Below the pieces are notes generated by a model, which worked only from the letters and a program-made list of their open reading frames with translations, searched no databases and was not told where the DNA came from. Positions 44,829-53,741 of a DNA stretch of 64,000 nt are shown here, in pieces. The stretch's first letter is position 1. Every line of letters starts with the position of its first letter. Made by a program: the position numbers and the translations under genes. The DNA comes from Leclercia adecarboxylata (GTDB lineage Bacteria > Pseudomonadota > Gammaproteobacteria > Enterobacterales > Enterobacteriaceae): contig NZ_CP040889.1 of the NCBI RefSeq assembly GCF_006171285.1, positions 3,224,001 to 3,288,000 of the forward strand, in the 5' to 3' direction.

Positions 44829-46265
44829 TTATTTAGCGGCCTGACAGGCCTTCACCACCGGCAGGCTCAGGCGATGGCGCAGCCGCAGGGTGGCCAGCGC
44901 CAGCACGATCATCATCCCCGTTTCCACCCCCAGGAAGACGTTGATCGCCCGGGCGTAATCCCCGTGATGGCTGTGCAGGGCGTGGAGCAAAATCGCGCCA
45001 AATATTGCCGGACCAAGGCCGAGCGCCGCCTGCTGCAGGGTGCTGAGGATCGCGCTGGCGGCCCCGGCGTCGTCGGGCTGAATATCGCGCATCCCGATAC
45101 GGTAGAAGCTGTTCACAATCAACGCCTGGCCGTAGCCCACCAGCCCGGTGGCCGGGGCCAGGGTCAGGGCGGTGTTGTCCATTCCCCAGACGCGGAAGGT
45201 GGCGATCAGCGCCAGCAGGCCGGTTATCTGGATTGCCAGCCCGGTCAGCAAAATGGTGCTGGTGCTGTAGCGGGCAATCAGGCGCGGAGCGAACCATGCC
45301 GAGACGAAATAGGTTACGCCGAGGGCAATAAAACTGTTCCCGGACTGCCACGGGGCCATTCCCAGCCCGGTTTGCATGGTCAGCGCCATGCAGAACATAA
45401 ACCCGGACCAGACGCTGAAAAAGAGCATCGCAATCAGCACGCCGAAACGGATGCTGCCGAGCTGCATTAAGCGCGGCGGGATCAGCGGGTGGGCACCCTC
45501 CCGCTCTTTTTTACGCGCGTTCAGCGCCATTAACCAGGCCAGCGGGATAATGGCGAGCAGCATTACCTGCAGCGGCCACGACCAGTGCCACTGCGGCCCC
45601 AGCGCCATCGGGAACAGCAGGCAGCAGAGGATCGCCGCCAGCAGCGCGGTACCCTGCCAGTCAATGCGCGACGGGGTATCGCGACGGGTCTCCGGCACAA
45701 AGCGGCGGCTCAGGGTCAGCACCAGCAGACAGATCGGCACGTTGATAAAGAAGGCGTTGCGCCAGCCCAGCCCGGCGATATCCGCTGATACCAGCCAGCC
45801 GCCGCCCATCTGCCCGACGATAAAGGCAATCCCGCCGATACCGCCAAACAGGCTGATGGCTTTGGCATGGGCGGTGCCTTTCAGGGTGACGTGAAGGGTG
45901 GCAAGAATTTGCGGCACGATCAGCGCTGCCCCGGCCCCCTGCACGATGCGCGCGGCCAGCAGTTGCTCGATGTTGCCCGCCATTCCGCACAGCAGCGAGG
46001 CCAGACCAAAGCTCGCGACGCCCCACATAAACAGACGACGGCGACCGAGGTTATCCCCCAGCTTGCTGCCGAGCGCCAGGCAGACGGCGAAGGCCACGCC
46101 GTAAAGGGCCACAATCAGCTCCAGCTCGGTGGCGGTGGAATGCAGCGAATGGGTGATGGAATCCAGCGCCACGTTGGTGATCGAGGTATCAATCAGCGGC
46201 AGCATCTGGCCGGTTAACAGCAATATCAGGCCTGCTCGGCCCGGTGAAACAACTGACGTATTCAT
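44829..46265 (-). CDS. DHA2-type MFS efflux transporter
   Basis: This 478-aa protein has about 14 helices, as EmrB/QacA drug exporters do. It has [16 protein letters not shown] in helix 1 (the D-x-T-I-V-N-V-A-like motif), the MFS motif [19 protein letters not shown], motif [18 protein letters not shown], and [13 protein letters not shown]. No membrane-fusion partner gene is nearby, so it may act alone in the inner membrane. It is divergent from the frameshifted XRE regulator at 46382, its likely controller. Substrates unknown. Confidence 0.9.
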   Translation of the reverse strand: MNTSVVSPGRAGLILLLTGQMLPLIDTSITNVALDSITHSLHSTATELELIVALYGVAFAVCLALGSKLGDNLGRRRLFMWGVASFGLASLLCGMAGNIEQLLAARIVQGAGAALIVPQILATLHVTLKGTAHAKAISLFGGIGGIAFIVGQMGGGWLVSADIAGLGWRNAFFINVPICLLVLTLSRRFVPETRRDTPSRIDWQGTALLAAILCCLLFPMALGPQWHWSWPLQVMLLAIIPLAWLMALNARKKEREGAHPLIPPRLMQLGSIRFGVLIAMLFFSVWSGFMFCMALTMQTGLGMAPWQSGNSFIALGVTYFVSAWFAPRLIARYSTSTILLTGLAIQITGLLALIATFRVWGMDNTALTLAPATGLVGYGQALIVNSFYRIGMRDIQPDDAGAASAILSTLQQAALGLGPAIFGAILLHALHSHHGDYARAINVFLGVETGMMIVLALATLRLRHRLSLPVVKACQAAK

Positions 46266-46322
46266 GGTGACTCCATTGCGTCAAACAGCGGATGGCCGTA
46301 GCATCAACCATCTGATAAACGG

Positions 46323-46348
46323 GTACCAGTTCTTGCTTATACTGGTAC
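46323..46348. promoter_or_regulatory. Inverted repeat between the DHA2 pump and the XRE regulator
   Basis: GTACCAG and CTGGTAC form a perfect 7-bp inverted repeat with a 12-bp spacer, in the middle of the 116-bp divergent gap. It is a plausible operator for the regulator. Confidence 0.55.
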
Positions 46349-46381
46349 TGGCACTACCATGCAGGGGGCAATATGGCGCTG

Positions 46382-47241
46382 ATGTCTGAACCCGTCACCT
46401 CACTCCAGGATGACCCCGTAAACAGCTGGGCGCATTTTTACGCGCGCGGCGTGAAAGTCTCGATCCCCAGCGCCTCGGCCTGCCGCGCAGCGGCCGACGC
46501 CGCACGCCGGGCCTGCGCCGTGAGGAGGTGGCCCTGCTGGCGGATGTCGGCGTCACCTGGTACACCTGGCTGGAGCAGGGCAGGGACGTGAACCCGTCCA
46601 GCGCGGTGATGGCGGCGGTGGCGAAAGCGCTGCAGTGTACCCCAACCGAATCCCGCCACCTGTTCCTGCTGGCCGGATTGCCGCCGGGCGAAGCGCCGCA
46701 GGGGGCGGTCTGCTGCGAAGGCATCAGCGAAGGCACCCGCCGTCTGCTGGATACCCTGATGCCAAAACCTGCCAGCATCCAGAAGCCGAATTTCGATATC
46801 GTGGCGTGGAACGACAGCTTCTGCCATCTGATGGGCGTCGACTTTAACGACATCCCGCCGGAAGACCGCAACTGTACCTATCTCTATCTCACGCATCCGG
46901 CGTGGCGCGCCCGGCTTGGCAGACGTGACGACGTGCTGGCGATTTTTGTCTCCTATTTTCGCGCGGCGATGGCCGAGCACCGGGGCGATCCGCAGTGGGA
47001 GGCGAAACTGGCGCGCTTCTTTGCCGTCTCGGAAGAGTTCAAAACCCTGTGGCACCAGCGCTACGACGTGCGCGGCGTAGAAAACCAGCTGAAGCTGTTC
47101 ACCCATCCTGAGCTCGGGGATTTTACTCTCCAGCAGATGTACTGGTACTCCGCCCCGCGCAACGGCTCGCGACTGCTGGTCTATCTGCCGGTGGATGAGG
47201 CAGGGGAAAGGGTAATGGCGTGGCTGGCTGCACAAAAATAA
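46382..47241 (+). pseudogene. XRE/MmyB-like regulator with a frameshift in a C-tract
   Basis: The start ATG at 46382 gives MSEPVTSLQDDP, but at the four-C tract 46414-46417 the frame is lost. The next frame then reads RKQLGAFLRARRESLDPQRL, RRRTPGLRREEVALLADVGV and TWYTWLEQGRDVNPS, the classical helix-turn-helix of this family, and continues as the MmyB-like ligand domain (FDIVAWNDSFCHLMGVDF, DRNCTYLYL, GVENQLKLFTHPELGDFTLQ) to 47241. A fifth C would restore one protein of about 286 aa. A start only at 46528 would lack the DNA-binding domain. Either a real one-base deletion or a sequence error. Confidence 0.82.
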
Positions 47242-47380
47242 TTTCTGCGAGGCGGTTTCAGGGAATGAGTTCCCGTTCTGTTTAGCTAACTCAACAGGCG
47301 TAAGCTAAAACAACTTGCTGAATTTTCATCATTTAGATGAGAAGCCAGGTGGACTATACTTACGCCATGAGAAACAATCC

Positions 47381-47983
47381 ATGTCACCGCTGATGATTGA
47401 TAATGCTGATTTCAGCCAGAAGTTAGGTCTTGTCTCCCGAAACGTAGAACATACCGAAGCCTTTCTTGCACGCGGTACGGCGGACTTTCATCTGCCGGGA
47501 TTTGTCTTGCCTGTGGGTTATCGCCTCTTAAAATCCCTTTCAAGCGATGAATACCGGATTGTGACCACGGACGAAGGCAAGCCCTACACGGCCTATGCTG
47601 TTAAGCTGCAGTTTCATAAAGAGATTACTTTTCCTCACGGGGCGGCGACACAGGTCATGGTCTGGCGTACCCCGCGTACCGTACACCAGCGCGTCGTTAG
47701 CGGCTTTCCGCAACTCTTTTTCCAGTGGCTGTTAAGCGAGTACGACATTGTGGTTTCAGATAGCGAGCAAACCGGTGACGGCCAGCGGTTTTGGCTGCGG
47801 ATGATCGACTGGGCGTTTACCATGAATTATCAGATCAGTGTGGCAGACGGAACGGTTGGGGAAGAGTGGGCCTTAACGCCAGTCAGCTCTTACGCTGAGC
47901 TGGAGGCTCGCTGGATAGCGTTCGCCTGGGGATACGATCGTGACGTGCATCCGCATCGCCGGTTAGTCATCACTAAAACGTAA
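47381..47983 (+). CDS. Uncharacterised 200-aa protein
   Basis: I do not recognise this protein. The ATG at 47381 is chosen because no good ribosome-binding site fits the TTG at 47315. No signal peptide or membrane helix is seen. The chain is rich in aromatic residues and tryptophan (FQWLLSEYDIVVSD, FWLRMIDWAFTMNY, ARWIAFAWGYDRDVHPHRR), and the middle (ATQVMVWRTPRTVHQRVVSG, FPQLFF) suggests a compact mixed fold like some acetyltransferase-like or phage-encoded proteins. It stands alone between the XRE regulator and nfsB and shares a bidirectional terminator with nfsB. An accessory gene of unknown role. Confidence 0.65.
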   Translation: MSPLMIDNADFSQKLGLVSRNVEHTEAFLARGTADFHLPGFVLPVGYRLLKSLSSDEYRIVTTDEGKPYTAYAVKLQFHKEITFPHGAATQVMVWRTPRTVHQRVVSGFPQLFFQWLLSEYDIVVSDSEQTGDGQRFWLRMIDWAFTMNYQISVADGTVGEEWALTPVSSYAELEARWIAFAWGYDRDVHPHRRLVITKT

Positions 47984-48006
47984 TGGGCCGCTGAGAGCGG
48001 CCCATT
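47982..48006. terminator. Bidirectional terminator between the 200-aa gene and nfsB
   Basis: AATGGGCCGC, TGAGA, GCGGCCCATT: a perfect 10-bp stem beginning in the stop codon of the plus-strand gene, with TTGCTTTT after it, 6 bp before the nfsB stop. Confidence 0.88.
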
Positions 48007-48011
48007 TGCTT

Positions 48012-48665
48012 TTAGCACTCAGTCACAACCGTGCTCAGCGGCAGACGTGATTTCGGCAGCGTGGCGTTGAAATCTTCCACGCTGTGATGCCCCACCGGCA
48101 CCACCACCAGGCTGGTGAAGCCTTTCTCTTTCAGGCCGAACTCCTCGTCGAGGATAGCGGCGTCGAAGCCTTCAATCGGCACCGCGTCCAGGCCCATCGC
48201 GCCGATGCCCAGCAGGAAGTTGCCGACGTTCAGGTAAACCTGTTTTGCCATCCACTGGTGGTCATCTTTCAGCTCGACACGGTGCAGATCGGCAAAGAAG
48301 GTGCGGCCCTTGTGGTTAGCGGCTTTCGCTTCCGGGGTGGCGAAACGGCCATCGGCCTCTTCCTGATCCACCACGCGCGTCAGCCAGGCGTCGTCCATCG
48401 CGGTTTTGGCGCAGAACACCACCACGTGAGAAGCATCCAGCATTTTGCGTTCGTTGAACACAAAGCCACCGGCCGCGGATTTCGCCACGCGGGCTTTACC
48501 TTCCTCGGTGCTGGCGACGATAAAGTGCCACGGCTGCGAGTTGGTGCTGGACGGGCTGTACTGCAGCAGGGTTTTAATCTGTTCCGCCTGGTCGGCAGTC
48601 AGTTTTTTGCTCGGGTCAAAGGCCTTTGTTGAGTGACGCTTTAAGGCAACAGAGATGATATCCAT
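48012..48665 (-). CDS. nfsB: NfsB, oxygen-insensitive NAD(P)H nitroreductase
   Basis: This 217-aa FMN flavoprotein reduces nitroaromatics and quinones by two-electron steps and activates nitrofuran prodrugs. It follows E. coli Nfs[39 protein letters not shown], the FMN-binding [16 protein letters not shown] and [14 protein letters not shown]. The position before ybdF matches E. coli and Salmonella. MarA/SoxS/RamA-type regulators are known to affect nfs genes; ramA is 2.3 kb away. Confidence 0.97.
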   Translation of the reverse strand: MDIISVALKRHSTKAFDPSKKLTADQAEQIKTLLQYSPSSTNSQPWHFIVASTEEGKARVAKSAAGGFVFNERKMLDASHVVVFCAKTAMDDAWLTRVVDQEEADGRFATPEAKAANHKGRTFFADLHRVELKDDHQWMAKQVYLNVGNFLLGIGAMGLDAVPIEGFDAAILDEEFGLKEKGFTSLVVVPVGHHSVEDFNATLPKSRLPLSTVVTEC

Positions 48666-48741
48666 TACGACTCCTGGGGTTCAGTTCAAAAGGGAAAAGG
48701 GTACAAGAGGAAAGGGGCAAAGATAAGGGCATTCCGGGCCT

Positions 48742-49113
48742 TTAAACGCCCGGACGCAGCCGTTTCTGATCTTTTTTCGGCAGCTTATCCACCACCAGAT
48801 GCCATGAATCATTCACCAGATCGGTCACCAGTTCCGGGGTGATATCGTCCACCCCATACACCGAGATCCAGTGCTTTTTATTCAGGTGATATCCGGGCTC
48901 GATCCCCCGGTAGATCTGCTGGTTAAGCAGCGATTTTTGCGGATCGGACTTCAGGCTGACGTGCAGACGCCCGTGCGCCACGCCCATCAGCATAAAAATT
49001 TTACCGCCGACTTTAAACACGTCGTACTCCGGGCCAAACGGCCAGCAGTGCTCGGTAAAGGGCAGATCCAGCGCCACCTGCTTTGCGCAGGCCGCGAGCG
49101 TCTTACTGTCCAT
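48742..49113 (-). CDS. ybdF: YbdF, MmcQ/YjbR-family protein
   Basis: This 123-aa protein resembles E. coli Ybd[65 protein letters not shown] and [11 protein letters not shown]. This family has a CyaY-like, DNA-binding-type fold and no firm function. The ATG at 49113 overlaps the end of ramR by 11 bp, so ramR-ybdF are probably co-transcribed, as in Salmonella. Confidence 0.93.
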   Translation of the reverse strand: MDSKTLAACAKQVALDLPFTEHCWPFGPEYDVFKVGGKIFMLMGVAHGRLHVSLKSDPQKSLLNQQIYRGIEPGYHLNKKHWISVYGVDDITPELVTDLVNDSWHLVVDKLPKKDQKRLRPGV

Positions 49114-49693
49114 CTGAATCCTCTTCGGCCAGCGCGCGCCACATGGCTTCAAAACCCAGCGCTTTGAATTCGGCGGCGCGGGCCGGTTCGCGGGTGGCGA
49201 AGGCCATGGTGGTCTCCGCCAGGGATAAAAACAGGGCGTCGCCAAACAGACGGAATTCTTCCGACATAAACACCGTGCGAATCGAGCGGCGGCACAGCTC
49301 GTGCAGCTCCGGGAACATCTCGTGCACCGCCTGTTCGGTTTCGGCGTTGATCTTCTCGCTCACCCCAAGCTGGCGGATGGCGCCGTGAGCCACCGGGTTG
49401 CGAATACCCCAGTCAACGTAGCTGTTCCAGATATTGCGGGTATGCTCTTTCGGCTGGGTGAGGGCCCTGTCCATATTCGCCAGCATGGTCTGGCACAGAT
49501 CCTGTTTCAGATGCAGATAGAGGGCGTTAAGCAGATCGTCTTTGGTAGCGAAATAGCGAAACAGGGTGCCTTCAGCCACCCCCGCGCTGCGGGCGATTAA
49601 CGCGGTAGAAGCCGCAATGCCCGACTGGGCAAAGGCGCTGGTTGCCGCGTCCAGCAACGCCAGTTTTTTATCTTCACTTTTCGGACGAGCCAC
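49103..49693 (-). CDS. ramR: RamR, TetR-family repressor of ramA
   Basis: This 196-aa regulator has an N-terminal TetR helix-turn-helix ([40 protein letters not shown]) and a helical ligand domain with the hydrophobic [18 protein letters not shown] region. RamR binds the ramA promoter region and releases it on binding bile salts and various drugs; loss-of-function mutations raise efflux. The reading frame here is intact with no obvious lesion. Identity is fixed by the neighbours: romA-ramA divergent on one side, ybdF on the other. Its operator is at 49810-49829. Confidence 0.95.
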   Translation of the reverse strand: MARPKSEDKKLALLDAATSAFAQSGIAASTALIARSAGVAEGTLFRYFATKDDLLNALYLHLKQDLCQTMLANMDRALTQPKEHTRNIWNSYVDWGIRNPVAHGAIRQLGVSEKINAETEQAVHEMFPELHELCRRSIRTVFMSEEFRLFGDALFLSLAETTMAFATREPARAAEFKALGFEAMWRALAEEDSDGQ

Positions 49694-49809
49694 TACATTT
49701 CCTCCAGGTAACGTGCAAAAACCCCGATTGAATCATGCCCTTTGTGGGGCTGCAACGCGGAATGTCAAAGATCTTAAAACGTCTTGACGACTTTCGCATC
49801 ACTTCTATA

Positions 49810-49829
49810 ATGAGTGCTTACTCACTCAT
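49810..49829. promoter_or_regulatory. RamR operator
   Basis: ATGAGTG, CTTACT, CACTCAT: a perfect 7-bp inverted repeat with a 6-bp spacer, in the same form as the RamR site upstream of ramA in Salmonella. It is 116 bp from the ramR start and 54 bp upstream of romA, so it can control both. Confidence 0.92.
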
Positions 49830-49883
49830 AATCAAGTTTTGCCCGCGCAGGCCATCGGATGGGGCGCGAATTCGGGTCGGGAT

Positions 49884-50987
49884 ATGAAAAAGCGTTTTAT
49901 TGTTAGCCTGGTGGTAGTGATGATTATTGCATCCGCGGCAACCTTGCCGTTCGTACTGAATGCCGGATTCGGCCAGCCGCCGCAGGGCGAGCAACTGAGT
50001 GAGTTTGCCGCCTCGCCGCAGTATCGCGACGGCCAGTTCCATAACACCCTGCCGACCCCCGGATTTACCGGCAACAAGAACATGCTGGCGGCGTGGTGGG
50101 ATTTTCTGGTGACGAAGCGCGAGAACGCGCGCCCTGCAGCGCCGCTGCCGCTGGTGAAAACCGATCTGGCGCAGCTGCCGCTGGATCAGGAGACCCTGGT
50201 CTGGCTCGGCCACTCCTCGTGGTATCTGCAGCTGGTGGGTAAACGCATTCTGATCGACCCGGTGTTCAGCAACTACGCCGCGCCGTTCTCCTTCCTTAAC
50301 AAAGCCTTTGCCGGGGAGTACCCGTGGCGTGCTGAAGAGATGCCTGAGATCGATCTGCTGATCATTTCGCACGATCACTACGATCATCTTGACTACGCCA
50401 CCATCAAAGCGCTGATACCGAAAGTGAAGCGGGTGGTCACGCCGCTGGGAGTGGGATCGCATCTGCGCTACTGGGGCATGGATCCGTCGATCATTGAGGA
50501 GCGGGACTGGGATCAATCGGTGCGCATCAGCGATGATCTGACCGTTCACGTCCTGCCGGCGCGTCACTTCTCCGGGCGCGGGCTGAAGCGCAACCAGACC
50601 CTGTGGGGCAGCTTTATGTTCGTTACCCCGCAGAAAAAGGTGTTCTACAGCGGTGACTCCGGCTACGGCCCGCACTTTAGCGCCATCGGCGAGCAGTTCG
50701 GCAAAGTCGATCTGGCGATCATGGAGAACGGCCAGTACGACCAGGACTGGAAGTACATCCACATGCACCCTGCCGAAACGGCGCAGGCGGCTGCGGATCT
50801 GAATGCCAGCGCGGTGGTTCCGGGCCACTCCGGACGCTTTGTGCTGGCAAAACACACCTGGAACGACCCACTGATCCAGCTTACGCAGGCCAGCAAGGAT
50901 AAAAACTATCGCCTGCTGACCCCTGAGCTCGGGGAGCCGGTGAGGGTGGATGATGCCTCGCAACAATTTCGTGCGTGGTGGGAATAA
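49884..50987 (+). CDS. romA: RomA, metallo-beta-lactamase-fold protein
   Basis: This 367-aa protein has an N-terminal signal anchor (KKRFIVSLVVVMIIASAATL) and a metallo-beta-lactamase fold of the NAPE-PLD-like type: WLGHSSWYLQL, the metal motif ISHDHYDHLD (HxHxDH), LPARHFSGRGL, FYSGDSGYG and VVPGHSGRF. RomA was named from Enterobacter cloacae, where multicopy romA-ramA DNA lowered porin levels; later work assigns most effects to RamA. The start at 49884 is preferred to 49839 because the signal anchor follows directly. 32 bp before ramA in one RamR-controlled transcript. Confidence 0.93.
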   Translation: MKKRFIVSLVVVMIIASAATLPFVLNAGFGQPPQGEQLSEFAASPQYRDGQFHNTLPTPGFTGNKNMLAAWWDFLVTKRENARPAAPLPLVKTDLAQLPLDQETLVWLGHSSWYLQLVGKRILIDPVFSNYAAPFSFLNKAFAGEYPWRAEEMPEIDLLIISHDHYDHLDYATIKALIPKVKRVVTPLGVGSHLRYWGMDPSIIEERDWDQSVRISDDLTVHVLPARHFSGRGLKRNQTLWGSFMFVTPQKKVFYSGDSGYGPHFSAIGEQFGKVDLAIMENGQYDQDWKYIHMHPAETAQAAADLNASAVVPGHSGRFVLAKHTWNDPLIQLTQASKDKNYRLLTPELGEPVRVDDASQQFRAWWE

Positions 50988-51019
50988 TGTTAAATCGAAG
51001 AGCAGAGGGGGAGAGCAGC

Positions 51020-51361
51020 ATGACTATTTCCGCTCAGGTTATCGACACTATCGTCGACTGGATTGACGACAATCTTCATCAGCCGTTGCGCATTGAGGAT
51101 ATTGCCCGGCATGCGGGCTACTCCAAATGGCACCTGCAGCGGCTGTTTATGCAGTACAAAGGGGAAAGCCTGGGGCGTTATATTCGTGAACGCAAGCTGC
51201 GGCTGGCGGCGCGGGATCTGCGTGAATCGGATGAAAAGGTGTACGACATCTGCCTGCGCTACGGCTTTGACTCCCAGCAGACTTTTACCCGCGTCTTCAC
51301 CCGCACCTTCAACCAGCCGCCCGGGGCGTATCGCAAGGATAACCACAGCCGGGCGCACTGA
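51020..51361 (+). CDS. ramA: RamA, AraC/XylS-family multidrug-resistance activator
   Basis: This 113-aa protein consists of two helix-turn-helix motifs only, like MarA and SoxS. It begins MTISAQVIDTIVDWIDDNLH, has the recognition helix regions GYSKWHLQRLFMQYKG and GFDSQQTFTRVFTRTFNQPP, and ends YRKDNHSRAH. It differs from Klebsiella RamA as I recall it at only a few positions. It raises acrAB-tolC expression and micF. The ATG at 51020 has GAGGGGGAG upstream; an in-frame opening to 50975 overlaps romA. Control is by RamR through the site before romA. Confidence 0.97.
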   Translation: MTISAQVIDTIVDWIDDNLHQPLRIEDIARHAGYSKWHLQRLFMQYKGESLGRYIRERKLRLAARDLRESDEKVYDICLRYGFDSQQTFTRVFTRTFNQPPGAYRKDNHSRAH

Positions 51362-51386
51362 GCGCAACGAACCCGGATTTTTGTTT

Positions 51387-51466
51387 GCCCGGCGGCGCTA
51401 CGCTTACCGGTCCTGGAAGTGGAAACGTAGGCCGGGTAAGGCGTAGCCGCCACCCGGCATTTTTTG
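51387..51466. repeat. REP/BIME pair after ramA
   Basis: GCCCGGCGGCGCTACGC, TTACCGGTCC at 51387-51413, and GTAGGCCGGGTAAGGCG, TAGCCGCCACCCGGC at 51428-51459 followed by six T residues. The second is the same sequence as the REP unit at 15856-15887. Together they probably end the romA-ramA transcript. Confidence 0.88.
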
Positions 51467-51475
51467 CCAGGCACA

Positions 51476-53620
51476 TTACCAGCGGTAATTCACCGTCGCC
51501 GTCACCGTGCGGCCAATGCCGTAAAAGCACGCCGTATCGCTTGCGCAGGAGGCAACGTACTTCGTATCCGCCAGGTTGTTGACGTTGAACTGCACGCTTG
51601 CCCCTTTCAGGCTGCTGTTCATCTCGCCCAGATCGTAGCTCAGCATGGCGTCATACAGATCCACCGACGGCACTTTGAAGGTGTTCTTCGCATCGCCGTA
51701 GCTGGTGCCGATATAGCGCATGCCCACGCCTGCGGTCAGGCTCTTCAGCGCGCCGCCGGGCAGGGTGTAGCTGGCGAACGCGGAGGCCATATGCGCCGGG
51801 ATGCGCGCAGGCGTTTTGCCTTCCGTTCCCGCCACCGTTGTGCTCTCGGTTTTCGCATCCGTGTAAGTGTAAGAGCCAATCAGGTTGATGTTGTCCAGCA
51901 GCGTGGAGTGGATCTCCGCCTCAACGCCTTTCGAACGCACTTTGCCCGCGTTTTCGAACCAGCCTTCGGCGCTGTTGTAGGTCGCCACGTTATCCTGGGT
52001 TAAATCGTACAGCGCCAGGGTCATCAGGGTGGTACCGACCGGCTGATACTTCAGGCCGATTTCGGTCTGCTCGCCGGTGGTAGGTTTAAACGGCCCGACG
52101 CCCGGTGCCCGGTTGGTTTGCAGGTTCGGTTCAAACGAGGTGCTGTAGCTGATGTACGGCGACAGACCAACGTCGAAGGCGTACAGCAGGCCGGTACGCC
52201 AGGTAAATTTACTGTCGTTCTGCTGGGTGAAGCTGCTATCGGTGAAGTCGTTGGTACGCACTTCGCTCCAGTCGTAACGCCCGGAGAGCAGCCACTCCCA
52301 GTTATGCCAGCTCATCTGATCCTGCAGATACAGCCCCATCTGATCGAGATTTTGCTGCTCGTCGCTGGCGGTCCGGAAGCTGCTTTCATCCACATTCACC
52401 CCGTAAACCGGATTTTGCCAGTCGAGGTCGTACTGTGAACCGCTCCCGCGTTCCAGCAGCTGTTTATCTTTGCTGGTTTTGTAGTCAAAACCGCCGAGCA
52501 GGGTGTGGCTGACAGCACCGGTGTTCGCCAGATACTCCAGCTGATTATCCAGACCAAACTCATCCGTGGTACGTTCTTCATGCTGAGCGCGGCGGGTCAG
52601 TACCGAGCTGTTGGCGGCGCTGGTGGCGTAGACCAGATAACGATACTTCTGCTTGATGGTGGCGTAACGCGCGTTCTGGCGGAAGGTGAGGTTATCGGCG
52701 AACTGATGCTCCAGCTCGTAGCCGATCATCGTCTGCTCACGCCAGGATTGATCGTAATCCGGATCGCTGACGTTAAAGTCGCGCGGAATGTATTTGCCGT
52801 CGACGCTTTTTACCGTGCCGTACGCGGGCAGGAAGTTGCGGTATCCCGCATCGGGATCTTTCTGGTAGCTGGTCAACAGCGTAAAGCGGGTCTGATCGTT
52901 GGGATACCAGGTGATCGCCGGCGCAATCGCCATGCGCGTCTCTTTATAATCCTCCACCTGATTATGCTGGGTGCGGGCGATGCCGTTAACGCGATAGAGC
53001 ACCCGGCCGTCATCGCTGAGCTTGCCGCCGAAATCAAACGCGCCTTCCGCGAGGTCGTTATTGCCGGTGCGGAACTGAACGTTGTGAATGGATTCAGAGG
53101 TCGGGCGCTTGCTGGTCATGCTGATTAACCCACCCGGATTGACCTGGCCAAACAGGACCGAGGCCGGGCCGCGCACCAGCTCCACACGCTCCAGCAACCA
53201 GGGGTCAACCGTTCCCGTCTGTGACGAGGCGGTGGCGCCGAAACTTAACCCGTCGAGGAATTTCGGCACATAGCTAAAGCCACGCACAAACACTTCATCG
53301 TTACGGTTTGACGATCCGCGGTATTCGGTAAACACCCCCGCCGAGTAGCGCAGCGCCTGGGATACGGAGGTCACATCCTGCATGTTCATCTGATCGCGAG
53401 TGATCACCGAGACCGACTGCGGCGTCCTCACGATCTCCGCGCTGGTTTTGGTGGCGGAGAGGGTTTTGGTGGCCACGATGCCCTTCACCGGGGCGGTAGG
53501 TTCTTCACTCGTTCCCTGCGTCACCGTAATGGTTTCTTCTCCGTTTTCTGCCTGAGCCGCCACGCTAACCGTGGCCAGACTCAGGAGCCATGCCTGCATT
53601 ATCTTATTATTTTTAAACAT
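51476..53620 (-). CDS. TonB-dependent siderophore receptor, FhuA/FoxA-like
   Basis: This 714-aa outer-membrane receptor has a signal peptide (MQAWLLSLATVSVAAQA), a TonB box in GEETITVTQG, a plug with TPQSVSVITRDQMN, RGSSNRNDEVFVRGFSY, VELVRGPASVLFGQVNPGGL, and SMTSKRPT, and a barrel ending in GRTVTATVNYRW. This plug pattern is typical of the FhuA/FoxA/FiuA hydroxamate receptors, but the gene opposite is an enterobactin-esterase-type hydrolase, so the ligand could be an ester-containing siderophore. The gene has a Fur-type box in its promoter. Located between ramA and ybdJ, where Salmonella has neither gene. Confidence 0.9.
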   Translation of the reverse strand: MFKNNKIMQAWLLSLATVSVAAQAENGEETITVTQGTSEEPTAPVKGIVATKTLSATKTSAEIVRTPQSVSVITRDQMNMQDVTSVSQALRYSAGVFTEYRGSSNRNDEVFVRGFSYVPKFLDGLSFGATASSQTGTVDPWLLERVELVRGPASVLFGQVNPGGLISMTSKRPTSESIHNVQFRTGNNDLAEGAFDFGGKLSDDGRVLYRVNGIARTQHNQVEDYKETRMAIAPAITWYPNDQTRFTLLTSYQKDPDAGYRNFLPAYGTVKSVDGKYIPRDFNVSDPDYDQSWREQTMIGYELEHQFADNLTFRQNARYATIKQKYRYLVYATSAANSSVLTRRAQHEERTTDEFGLDNQLEYLANTGAVSHTLLGGFDYKTSKDKQLLERGSGSQYDLDWQNPVYGVNVDESSFRTASDEQQNLDQMGLYLQDQMSWHNWEWLLSGRYDWSEVRTNDFTDSSFTQQNDSKFTWRTGLLYAFDVGLSPYISYSTSFEPNLQTNRAPGVGPFKPTTGEQTEIGLKYQPVGTTLMTLALYDLTQDNVATYNSAEGWFENAGKVRSKGVEAEIHSTLLDNINLIGSYTYTDAKTESTTVAGTEGKTPARIPAHMASAFASYTLPGGALKSLTAGVGMRYIGTSYGDAKNTFKVPSVDLYDAMLSYDLGEMNSSLKGASVQFNVNNLADTKYVASCASDTACFYGIGRTVTATVNYRW

Positions 53621-53684
53621 TTTTATTTAACATCCTTGGTTGCTATCGCCATATAAACACCGATCAATTCGCCCAAATGATATT

Positions 53685-53703
53685 GCAAACTATTACCATT
53701 TGC
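53685..53703. promoter_or_regulatory. Fur box between the receptor and the esterase
   Basis: Read on the minus strand, GCAAATGGTAATAGTTTGC matches the 19-bp Fur consensus at 12 positions and is nearly palindromic (TGCAAA / TTTGCA). It lies in the 121-bp divergent gap and can repress both genes when iron is sufficient. Confidence 0.7.
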
Positions 53704-53741
53704 ATTAGCGTTGTTAACAAATTTTGGGGGGACACGCGGTA

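Noticed and set aside
46373..46591. 72-codon frame starting at 46373
   Set aside because: Only the first codons belong to the regulator; after the C-tract it is the wrong frame, as shown by the helix-turn-helix sequence in the other frame.
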